From a virus: a DNA stretch of 64,000 bases. This document shows positions 25,419-32,337 of this stretch, in pieces; positions within the stretch are counted from its first letter, which is position 1, and each line of letters opens with the position of its first letter. The DNA lies in IMG/VR virus record IMGVR_UViG_3300009183_000002, positions 18,434 through 82,433 of that record; one strand, given 5' to 3'. The notes below the pieces were generated by a model. The model was given only the letters and a program-made list of their open reading frames with translations, did no database searches and was not told the origin of the DNA. The translations under genes and the position numbers were made by a program.

Positions 25419-25580
25419 CTATTTACTTTCCTTTTGTTTTTTCTGTTTTTTGTACTTGGTAGCTTTGTCAAGAGCTGCTTTACGTTTTTCTTTATCCGAC
25501 ATCTCAGTGCCGTCTTCTTTCTTAGCTTCTTTCTTCTTTAGATACTCAAGAAGCTGAGGGGGCATTTTACCTTTAGCCAT
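25419..25580 (-). CDS. Small Lys-rich conserved cyanophage protein
   Basis: 53 residues (MAKGKMPPQLLEYLKKKEAK, then a Lys-rich helix). The 'MPPQLLE.' start is one I associate with short proteins encoded near cyanophage terminase and portal genes. It shares a base with the upstream stop (TAATG). Function unknown. Confidence 0.65.
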   Translation of the reverse strand: MAKGKMPPQLLEYLKKKEAKKEDGTEMSDKEKRKAALDKATKYKKQKKQKESK

Positions 25581-25777
25581 TAGAAATTATCCTGTTCGCG
25601 AGAGTTACGCATGCGGTTAAGAAGTTGCTGGTACTCTGGGCTGCCTTGATCAGGCATACGCGCTGCACGACCAGTGCCAAAGTCAACGCCTGAAGTTGGC
25701 TGTCGGTCCATCCCCCTGCGCTCACCTTCTTCTTGACGTTGGCGGGGGTATGACATGCCGCCCTGTTGAGCACCCAT
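25580..25777 (-). CDS. Small charged protein next to terminase
   Basis: 65 residues (MGAQQGGMSYPRQRQEEGER, then a Gln/Arg-rich end). Hydrophilic and probably disordered. It lies between the terminase small-subunit candidate and the small Lys-rich gene, with a one-base overlap at its 3' end. Confidence 0.55.
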   Translation of the reverse strand: MGAQQGGMSYPRQRQEEGERRGMDRQPTSGVDFGTGRAARMPDQGSPEYQQLLNRMRNSREQDNF

Positions 25778-25815
25778 TTAAATAGATATTTGGCTTGAAA
25801 CTATTCTAGTAGTAT

Positions 25816-26421
25816 TTATTCCTCAAGCTGCATGCGAGCCCACACGCTCATGGACGCTTCTTCCAGAGGGCTTTCAATAGGATCATCTTTAAAAATAAAC
25901 AGGAGTTCACGTATGGCACGGTCAGCCCCAGCCATTAACAAACCCTTGCGATCTTTTGTACCTGTAAATTGTTCTACCTGCGCAATAGTTCCACGTAATT
26001 CTTTTTGCATAGAAGCAATACGTGCAACACCTGCGTCACGCTTGACGGACATGTTTTCAATATCTTCACGCAACTTGCGGATGTCCTCCTGCATCTCATC
26101 AATTTCGTACAGGAGTTTTTTTCGGTGATCCGGTTTTTTATAGTTGTCTTTTACCCAGAGATCACACGCAGTAATGCTTCCCCTGTATCCAAGGAATCTG
26201 GAATATAGGTAAATTTCAACTACTGAGTAATTATCTGCGCAAAAAGCGCAGAATGATTCCTGGGTAGACGCATCAAGATTGTCTACCCACCCATCAAATA
26301 ACTCAATATCGATAAGCTCGTTGGGCCTGACCGTAGTCTCGTTCTTCGTCTTTCCGTTTAAAGAGGTCTTGCTGTTCAGCGGAAGTGCGGGATTCCGCTG
26401 CGCCTTTACCGATTGTTTCAC
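25816..26421 (-). CDS. Coiled-coil protein, terminase small-subunit candidate
   Basis: 201 residues if the GTG at 26421 is used. Residues about 35-95 form a helical domain with a possible HTH (AFCADNYSVVEIYLYSRF), residues 100-150 a coiled coil (EIDEMQEDIRKLREDIENMS), and a C-terminal helix. N-terminal HTH plus oligomerising coiled coil, upstream of the large subunit, is the TerS layout. It overlaps the previous gene by 119 bases and no good ribosome-binding site is visible, so the true start may be inside. Confidence 0.5.
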   Translation of the reverse strand: MKQSVKAQRNPALPLNSKTSLNGKTKNETTVRPNELIDIELFDGWVDNLDASTQESFCAFCADNYSVVEIYLYSRFLGYRGSITACDLWVKDNYKKPDHRKKLLYEIDEMQEDIRKLREDIENMSVKRDAGVARIASMQKELRGTIAQVEQFTGTKDRKGLLMAGADRAIRELLFIFKDDPIESPLEEASMSVWARMQLEE

Positions 26422-26584
26422 GTTCTTGTTCAGCAGCAGCTTTTCCTTTTGCTATGGACGAACCTACAGACACGTCCTGAAATATCTTAGTAGCAGCAGC
26501 AGCTTTCCTGGCTTTGTCTTCATCAAACAAAAAATCATACGGATCGCTTTGATCGAACGAGTTAGTTGAAGAAGAATCGGCCAT
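26303..26584 (-). CDS. Charged Ala/Glu-rich structural-module protein
   Basis: 93 residues (MADSSSTNSFDQSDPYDFLF, then a long Lys/Ala/Glu helix). Probably an amphipathic rod or disordered linker; low sequence complexity limits what can be said. Its last 119 bases overlap the terminase-related gene, and both frames stay open. Confidence 0.6.
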   Translation of the reverse strand: MADSSSTNSFDQSDPYDFLFDEDKARKAAAATKIFQDVSVGSSIAKGKAAAEQERETIGKGAAESRTSAEQQDLFKRKDEERDYGQAQRAYRY

Positions 26585-26596
26585 GACAATAACTAA

Positions 26597-26758
26597 CTAG
26601 AAACTATTTTTTTGATCAACAGAATCTTCCGACTCTTTTGATTGATCCTTTTCGGCTCTTTGTTTGGCAAAATTATAAGCAAGTGAAGCCGCTTTTTTGT
26701 ATTGACCTAAGTCAAAACTCTCGCTTGAAGAGCGAGAATTAGCAGCTTGCTCTTGCAT
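26597..26758 (-). CDS. Small hydrophilic protein
   Basis: 53 residues (MQEQAANSRSSSESFDLGQY, then KKAASLAYNFAKQRAEK), with an ATGA overlap to the upstream stop. The four-base overlap and lack of a gap between the genes on both sides argue that it is real. Function unknown. Confidence 0.55.
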   Translation of the reverse strand: MQEQAANSRSSSESFDLGQYKKAASLAYNFAKQRAEKDQSKESEDSVDQKNSF

Positions 26759-26949
26759 CAGAAGTTGCTCATCATCGAAGCAAGGCCCTGTTGGAAGATG
26801 TCACGACGTCCTTCAACAGACTTCTGACGTTGTTGGCGACCCTTAGAAGCCTCAAGACGATTCAAAAGATCTTCAAACTCGGCAATATTAAAACGTGAAG
26901 CGGTATCGGTGCCGGTATCTGTTAATGCATTTCCTACGGAGGAAGTCAT
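26758..26949 (-). CDS. Small helical protein
   Basis: 63 residues, beginning MTSSVGNALTDTGTDTASRF, with an amphipathic helix (FEDLLNRLEASKGRQQRQKS). Part of the closely packed run of small genes between the terminase and the internal virion proteins. No family known. Confidence 0.55.
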   Translation of the reverse strand: MTSSVGNALTDTGTDTASRFNIAEFEDLLNRLEASKGRQQRQKSVEGRRDIFQQGLASMMSNF

Positions 26950-27001
26950 GGGTTAAAAAGTTAACTAAATAAATTATAGCAATAGTTATTATTTGGTACA
27001 G

Positions 27002-27892
27002 TCAGCTCCAGAAACCAGAGACAAGATTTGCAGCTACATTGCCAAACGAAGAGATGTTGGCTATTTCTTTCTGTCCTTCGTTTTTAATTTTTTGGGTTTC
27101 TTTATCAATCTCACCTTGAAGATTGGTTAAACCAGCGCTGTATAAATACTGACGAGTGTCACGTACATTCTGAAGTTGTTCTTGGATTTCTCCAGGTGTT
27201 CCACTAAATTTATCCTGGAAGTCAGGCGTTGAAACCTTTGCACGGCTTGCAAGCTCTGTGCCTGCATAAGTAGGCAACAAGCTTTTATCAAAAGTAAAGG
27301 AACGTTTACCCGTTTTCTTACCTTTTTCATCAACACCTTGTTTACCAAACATGGTGTCGTAATAGTTGTCAAGATAGCTCGTATTGAACTTATCTTGATA
27401 CTCAGAACCCTTGACAAGAGAATCTTTAAGATCTTGGACGCTACTGTAATACCCCTGGTTAAAACGCTCTTGAGCCTTGCCGAGTTCTTCTTCTGTAGCT
27501 TGGCGTCCAAGGAGTTCTTCATAGGCCGCCTTGGTGCCCGTAGTGCGGCGTCCGGGGAGAAGCTCTTGGGTGTAGATCTTGGTTAAATCAGATACATCTT
27601 GTTCTGGTGGTGCCAGATCATATTTAGATGCATAGTCCCGCAGTTGGGAAGTCGCATCTGAATAACCAATCAATCCTTGACGAAGCTGGGACTCAAGCCC
27701 AGAACGCATTCCGCCAAACCCAGAAGCGGCAGAAGCTTTACGTGCATCTGCAGCAGCTTTAGCTTCGGCCTTTTCAGTAGCAGCACGTGTCTCAGCAGCA
27801 GTTTCCCGATCTTGTTGGTACTTTAAATACTTCTCAAAAGAATCGTCTTTTGGGATTTCAGGAGATTTGTAAGTAACTTTAGAGCCGCCCAT
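27002..27892 (-). CDS. Virion protein with a DUF4214-like segment
   Basis: 296 residues with a very strong ribosome-binding site (GGAGGT). N-terminal Ala/Lys/Glu-rich helical region, then AYEELLGRQATEEELGKAQE followed by a helix and KGSEYQDKF, which resembles DUF4214, a domain common in extracellular and S-layer-type proteins. The rest is helical. Its strong start signal suggests high production; a structural role is inferred. Confidence 0.65.
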   Translation of the reverse strand: MGGSKVTYKSPEIPKDDSFEKYLKYQQDRETAAETRAATEKAEAKAAADARKASAASGFGGMRSGLESQLRQGLIGYSDATSQLRDYASKYDLAPPEQDVSDLTKIYTQELLPGRRTTGTKAAYEELLGRQATEEELGKAQERFNQGYYSSVQDLKDSLVKGSEYQDKFNTSYLDNYYDTMFGKQGVDEKGKKTGKRSFTFDKSLLPTYAGTELASRAKVSTPDFQDKFSGTPGEIQEQLQNVRDTRQYLYSAGLTNLQGEIDKETQKIKNEGQKEIANISSFGNVAANLVSGFWS

Positions 27893-27902
27893 GGTTTACC
27901 TC

Positions 27903-28481
27903 CTATACAAATAAAGTACCAACGTCAACTGGCGCAATGCGACCAAACGTACCCATCATTTGAGCCTGACGTTCAGCTAAAGATTGCTTTAATGCGGTAC
28001 GAGCGTCACGTTGTGAACTTTCTTTCGCTTCTGCTGAGTTAGCTAAACCAAACCCACGGCGCTGACCTTCTGTTGCTAACGCCAATCTACGTTCAGCCAG
28101 TGGGCCCGTATCAAACATCGCGGCTTCTCTTTGCCGCCCAAATTCAACGTCAGGCATCCACGTACCTTGAGCTACGCGTGCGCCAATATTACCACCTTCT
28201 CCAAACTTGGCCATATCCCGGCCTTGGAGGATATTATATTTCAGAGCATCACCCGCAGCAGCCATCTGCGCTTGAGCAATGCTTGCTTGGGTTTTGTTTG
28301 CACCAAAACCAGCAAGGGCTCCAATGCCAGCACTGGCAAAACCTAGGCCTGCTGTTAACGGATCAAACATGCCTCCTCCTTTGTTAGCACTACCGGAAAA
28401 TCCTCCAGCTGTAGAGACTGGCTCAGTAACATTCATCCAACTGTTGTTGGGAAAGCTACTAGCTTTGACTCCGAACTGCAT
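27903..28481 (-). CDS. Gly/Ala-rich internal virion protein
   Basis: 192 residues. A hydrophobic Gly/Ala segment (LTAGLGFASAGIGALAGFG) near residues 42-60 is followed by charged amphipathic helices. Such segments insert into membranes and are common in ejected podovirus proteins. It is the first of several similar proteins in this run. Confidence 0.6.
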   Translation of the reverse strand: MQFGVKASSFPNNSWMNVTEPVSTAGGFSGSANKGGGMFDPLTAGLGFASAGIGALAGFGANKTQASIAQAQMAAAGDALKYNILQGRDMAKFGEGGNIGARVAQGTWMPDVEFGRQREAAMFDTGPLAERRLALATEGQRRGFGLANSAEAKESSQRDARTALKQSLAERQAQMMGTFGRIAPVDVGTLFV

Positions 28482-28507
28482 AATTTATAACTTATTTTAG
28501 TGTACGT

Positions 28508-28930
28508 TTACCCACGACCAAAGTAAGATGTTGGCGTGTACTGTGCAGAACGAGCAACAACTTGAGGCCCAGGAAGTGCACGTACACCTTCCATTACCGT
28601 ATTGGAAATACGATTGGCACCTTCCATGGCTAGCTGACCAGGGAGTGTGAAAGCTTGTGTAATCTGCCCAGGGATATCAAACAGTAGCTTGTAAGGAGCT
28701 GCTGCTTTCATGCGCTCCCTATCAAATTCATTTTGAACTTTTAACTTTTCACGCATTGCTTCGGGCGTATTTTGTTCTTGTGAAAAATTCAGTAACCTTT
28801 CAAAAAAACTGCCGTCATCGCCACCTACTGGAAAAGCCTGTTGCAAACCATATCGTTGTTGCTCGTCTGTAAGCCCAGCTTCTTTAAGTTGCTTGGCAGT
28901 TGCTGCGTAAGCGTTTGCGTCAAAAGGCAT
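28508..28930 (-). CDS. Virion-module protein
   Basis: 140 residues starting MPFDANAYAATAKQLKEAGL, helical, with a hydrophobic stretch near residue 95 (FDIPGQITQAFTLPGQLA) and a basic C-terminus. Adjacent genes on both sides are Gly/Ala-rich internal-protein candidates. No domain recognised. Confidence 0.55.
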   Translation of the reverse strand: MPFDANAYAATAKQLKEAGLTDEQQRYGLQQAFPVGGDDGSFFERLLNFSQEQNTPEAMREKLKVQNEFDRERMKAAAPYKLLFDIPGQITQAFTLPGQLAMEGANRISNTVMEGVRALPGPQVVARSAQYTPTSYFGRG

Positions 28931-28933
28931 GAC

Positions 28934-29821
28934 TTAACCCCGATATTGGAAAGCAGACTGAGCATAAGGATTAGGAGCTGTCATCATAGTACGCACCGTT
29001 TCACCAGCCTGTGACTGAGCACCACCAGCAAGTTGAGCAGTGTACATCTGACGATTCAATGCACCAGTTAGTTGGGCATTTTGTTGGTTAAGCTGCATCT
29101 GACGTTGTGTTTCGTTGTTGCGGAATTGCTCTTGAAGGGGAAGCATTTCCCGTGCAATTTCTACTTGACTACGTCCGGTAATACGCGACAGTTCTGCAAT
29201 ATCTTTAAGGTTTTTATCTGTAATCTCAACACCACCACCGGTAAGACCAGACTTACCTTCTTCCCTACGTGCGCCGGTAACAGCACCAGTAACAGCACCA
29301 GCAGCATTAGCAACAGCGCCGCCAAGAGCATTGGTAACACCCCCGCCAACACCGCCACCGAGCAAGCCGCCTGCAATACGAATAGCACCGCCAACAATGG
29401 GAGCAGCAAGTTTACCCTTGGAACCCATTGCGCCAAGTGCGGTTTCAGCAGATTTAGCAAGTCCTCCGCTTAGTTTGGCGCCTACGACACCACCACCAAT
29501 TTCACCCGCACCACGTAGAAGCTCACCCTGCATCAAACTCCCAACACCATAGGCAGTTGGAGCAGCAATACCCACGCCAGGAAGTTGCATACCTGCGCCT
29601 AAAAGCCCTGCTGCTTGCTTTGCACCACCCCTAAGACTGTTTAAGAATTCTCCAAATCCAGCACCCTTACCACCACCAGGGACATTGACGTCTACTGGAA
29701 TTGTTTGTACGCCAGCAGAGGTCATGCTTCCGCCTGGAGAAGGTACTAATGCACCTGCTTGATAATTAGAGTAACGACCACCTGTCATGTCGTTATAGCC
29801 CTGTAAACTATAGCCAGCCAT
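28934..29821 (-). CDS. Gly/Ala-rich membrane-active virion protein
   Basis: 295 residues with two long hydrophobic Gly/Ala blocks, VGVGSLMQGELLRGAGEIGG-like and GGAIRIAGGLLGGGVGGGV, that resemble glycine zippers used for membrane insertion or pore formation. The C-terminal 100 residues form a Gln/Asn-rich helix (LPLQEQFRNNETQRQMQLNQ). A DNA-ejection channel component is plausible. The Gly/Ala run is the largest in the window. Confidence 0.6.
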   Translation of the reverse strand: MAGYSLQGYNDMTGGRYSNYQAGALVPSPGGSMTSAGVQTIPVDVNVPGGGKGAGFGEFLNSLRGGAKQAAGLLGAGMQLPGVGIAAPTAYGVGSLMQGELLRGAGEIGGGVVGAKLSGGLAKSAETALGAMGSKGKLAAPIVGGAIRIAGGLLGGGVGGGVTNALGGAVANAAGAVTGAVTGARREEGKSGLTGGGVEITDKNLKDIAELSRITGRSQVEIAREMLPLQEQFRNNETQRQMQLNQQNAQLTGALNRQMYTAQLAGGAQSQAGETVRTMMTAPNPYAQSAFQYRG

Positions 29822-29855
29822 AATTAACTTTACTCAATACATTAATTTTACCAGC

Positions 29856-30827
29856 CTACATACTTTGTGGGTATGCCAAAGTTGAAGGATACGTTGGACG
29901 ATTGCCTGCAGCAATTGATTCATTAATTGCATTACCAACTGCAACACCACCAAGCGAACCTGCAAGGCCACCGGCAACAGCACCAACTATGCGCTGGGTA
30001 GGCGTCCCACGGCGGGTCAAGTTTGGTATCTTGGGCTCTGGCTTGGAAGCCATTCGCGCACCTTGCGCAGCACCTAATGTTCCTCCTGCAAATCCAGCAG
30101 CCATTGGAATGCTTACAGGAAAGCCCAGTAGACGGGCTTCTGGATTACCTTGTAAATTCTCAGAAGTTCCTTTAAGAACTCCCAATCCCAACAAACCTTT
30201 GTCTTGGTACAGATAATTCATATAGTTACCGTAACGCTCGGGTGTTAAATCGGGAATATCTTGTTTTGCAGTTTCATATTTAAGTGGATCTCCAGTGCGG
30301 TTAAGAAAAAAACGTTCAAATAATTCTTGCACTGGCTGAGCGGTTGTACGGCGATCTTCTGACCCAAGCTCTGAATACGATTGTGCAAATCCCTTAGGAC
30401 GAAACTGCTCTTCCGGATTTGTAATATCATATGTACCAGAGGCTGCTACAGCAGGTGCAGCAATTGCTAATCCCGTAAGCGCTCTACCGGTTGGGGATTT
30501 AATTAAATCTTTGTTAACAAGAGTTTCTACACCTGCTTGTGCAATGGCAAGTGGGTGGTTGTATCTCCACCAATAAGTGCGAGTACCATCGTTGGCAGCA
30601 TCGACTGCTAAACGAGCAGCATATGCTCCCAAGAACTGAGCGGGTGTCTCGCCAAAAGTAATGCCTTCCCTTGCAATTGATTTTTTAAAGCGAGGATCAA
30701 GAATGCTTTGCCCATAACCTAAACCTTTTACACCACTCTTCTTCATCACCTCATCAGCTTTAACCGCACCTTGCTGGAGGCTCTTGCTGATGTTGACTAG
30801 CTCGTCTTTTAAATTTTGAATATTCAT
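29856..30827 (-). CDS. Virion protein with Gly-rich membrane-like segments
   Basis: 323 residues. Helical N-terminus (IQNLKDELVNISKSLQQGAV), an aromatic central region, then hydrophobic Gly/Ala blocks (LGFPVSIPMAAGFAGGTLG and IVGAVAGGLAGSLGGVAVG) toward the C-terminus. Same general plan as its neighbours. Its start overlaps the previous gene's TGA. Confidence 0.6.
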   Translation of the reverse strand: MNIQNLKDELVNISKSLQQGAVKADEVMKKSGVKGLGYGQSILDPRFKKSIAREGITFGETPAQFLGAYAARLAVDAANDGTRTYWWRYNHPLAIAQAGVETLVNKDLIKSPTGRALTGLAIAAPAVAASGTYDITNPEEQFRPKGFAQSYSELGSEDRRTTAQPVQELFERFFLNRTGDPLKYETAKQDIPDLTPERYGNYMNYLYQDKGLLGLGVLKGTSENLQGNPEARLLGFPVSIPMAAGFAGGTLGAAQGARMASKPEPKIPNLTRRGTPTQRIVGAVAGGLAGSLGGVAVGNAINESIAAGNRPTYPSTLAYPQSM

Positions 30828-31420
30828 CAGACTGTGCGATAGGGTAACCCTTGCATTTGATACAGAGTTCCAGGGGAAGTCATCTGTTGCTGTAGATCGT
30901 TTATCTGCTGCATCTGCTGCAACTGCTGTGCTTGAGTAGCTGCTTGCTCTTCAGCATATTGCTGTTGCATAAACATCGGCTCTATGCCTAAAGTGGCCCC
31001 GACGCTACCAGCGTACATAAGACCGTGTTCGGCAGCGCTTGGTGTGTATGTTTTTTGAAGCTGCGCGACATTAATAGGATTTCCCTGCTTTGCTGATTCG
31101 TATTCTTTAGGGCTAAGTTGATAGCCATATTTACCTGCCATTTTGGGAGCGTACTGTTGCAATGCACGTGCTCCCCCATAACTCAAGCCTAGGTCTGCTG
31201 CACCAACAGCTAAACCAGCAAGCGGATTGCCTGTTGCAATAGTGCTAACAATACCACCAAGGGCAGCCCCTGGTAAAGCAGTAGATAGAAGTTCGGAACC
31301 ACCCTTTGCCGCAATGCTGTTGGCATAGCGCAAAACATCTGAATCCGGATGCATCCGAGCAGCCCTTGACAACACTTCAGGCTTAGCTAATACTCGTCCC
31401 AGCAGTCCAGCTAACTTCAT
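30827..31420 (-). CDS. Virion protein with Gly/Ala-rich core and Gln-rich tail
   Basis: 197 residues, with a hydrophobic block (ALPGAALGGIVSTIATGNPL) at about 48-67 and a Gln/Met-rich C-terminal helix (QAQQLQQMQQINDLQQQM). It continues the run of membrane-active candidates. Overlaps the next gene by one base. Confidence 0.6.
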   Translation of the reverse strand: MKLAGLLGRVLAKPEVLSRAARMHPDSDVLRYANSIAAKGGSELLSTALPGAALGGIVSTIATGNPLAGLAVGAADLGLSYGGARALQQYAPKMAGKYGYQLSPKEYESAKQGNPINVAQLQKTYTPSAAEHGLMYAGSVGATLGIEPMFMQQQYAEEQAATQAQQLQQMQQINDLQQQMTSPGTLYQMQGLPYRTV

Positions 31421-31454
31421 CTATTTAACTCTTATCTTTCTATTTTATGTGTTG

Positions 31455-32111
31455 TTACTCTTGAGTTTTACCAGGAGATGTATTTGTGTTTATTGCAGTC
31501 TCATCAGCAGTTTCCTCGCTTTGCCTATCGTCTGGGTTTCTTTGCTCAGCTTTCATTACTCCCTTGCGATCCAAAAGCTGTGCAATAGATGGTTTGTCTT
31601 CCACTTCATTCTCGACTCGTTTTTCAGCCAGCGCCATCAAGTAGCCGTTAGGGTCGGGGTTCCGAAGCCTGGGCATTGGATTCTTAGCTGTCTTACTAGG
31701 ATTTACTGTGGGACTGATCTTGTATGCTTCCATCCACTGCGGATTAAAATCTGGTTGATCTTGCGGACGTTGTGTGGTCCTTGCCCGTCCTTCATCAAAG
31801 TCATAATCTACAGGCCGATCAAAACGACCCAAGCCTTCAAACAGTTCATACTCTGACGTAACTTCTTCATTACTATCAAAGAACGGTGAGTTACCAACAA
31901 AGTTAAGATCAGGGTTCAGTGTTGTTTTGCGTGTCATTCCACGTTTCAACAAGTCCTCGCTATTAAATCTTGATGGGTTCCAGGGATAGGCGCCTGTGTC
32001 TGGCTTAGAGCGAAACGAGTCATCAAAGTCGACACGCTTACCAATCTGCCCTTGCCTGTTAAAAGGGTTTTGAATGTAACGACCTAGATCAAGCCGAGCG
32101 TCTTTTGCCAT
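31455..32111 (-). CDS. Charged virion-module protein
   Basis: 218 residues, polar and Arg/Asp/Asn-rich with no hydrophobic segment (LNPDLNFVGNSPFFDSNEEV is typical). It may be a disordered internal head protein. Its start shares a base with the stop of the small Lys-rich gene upstream. Confidence 0.6.
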   Translation of the reverse strand: MAKDARLDLGRYIQNPFNRQGQIGKRVDFDDSFRSKPDTGAYPWNPSRFNSEDLLKRGMTRKTTLNPDLNFVGNSPFFDSNEEVTSEYELFEGLGRFDRPVDYDFDEGRARTTQRPQDQPDFNPQWMEAYKISPTVNPSKTAKNPMPRLRNPDPNGYLMALAEKRVENEVEDKPSIAQLLDRKGVMKAEQRNPDDRQSEETADETAINTNTSPGKTQE

Positions 32112-32335
32112 TATTCTTTAATTTTTCCTTCTTTCTTTTTCTTGTGTAATCCTACCAAGGTCTTACGGAGATTGGCTTGCTTCACCGTTTTTTCGTCGTA
32201 CTTGTCTGGATCAGACAATACGTTCTCCTGCAGCTGCGCAGTGGTAATCTTACGTTTTTTAGCTTTAGCTGTAAAAGCACCTTCCTTCATCTCGGTGCCT
32301 TGAATCCATTTTTTATCTTTCTTTTTTTCAGCCAT
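32111..32335 (-). CDS. Small Lys-rich protein
   Basis: 74 residues, with long basic stretches (MAEKKKDKKWIQGTEMKEGA) and a Lys-rich C-terminus. Probably a DNA- or RNA-associated internal protein by charge. It starts two bases after the large SLOG-containing gene's stop. Confidence 0.6.
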   Translation of the reverse strand: MAEKKKDKKWIQGTEMKEGAFTAKAKKRKITTAQLQENVLSDPDKYDEKTVKQANLRKTLVGLHKKKKEGKIKE

Positions 32336-32337
32336 GG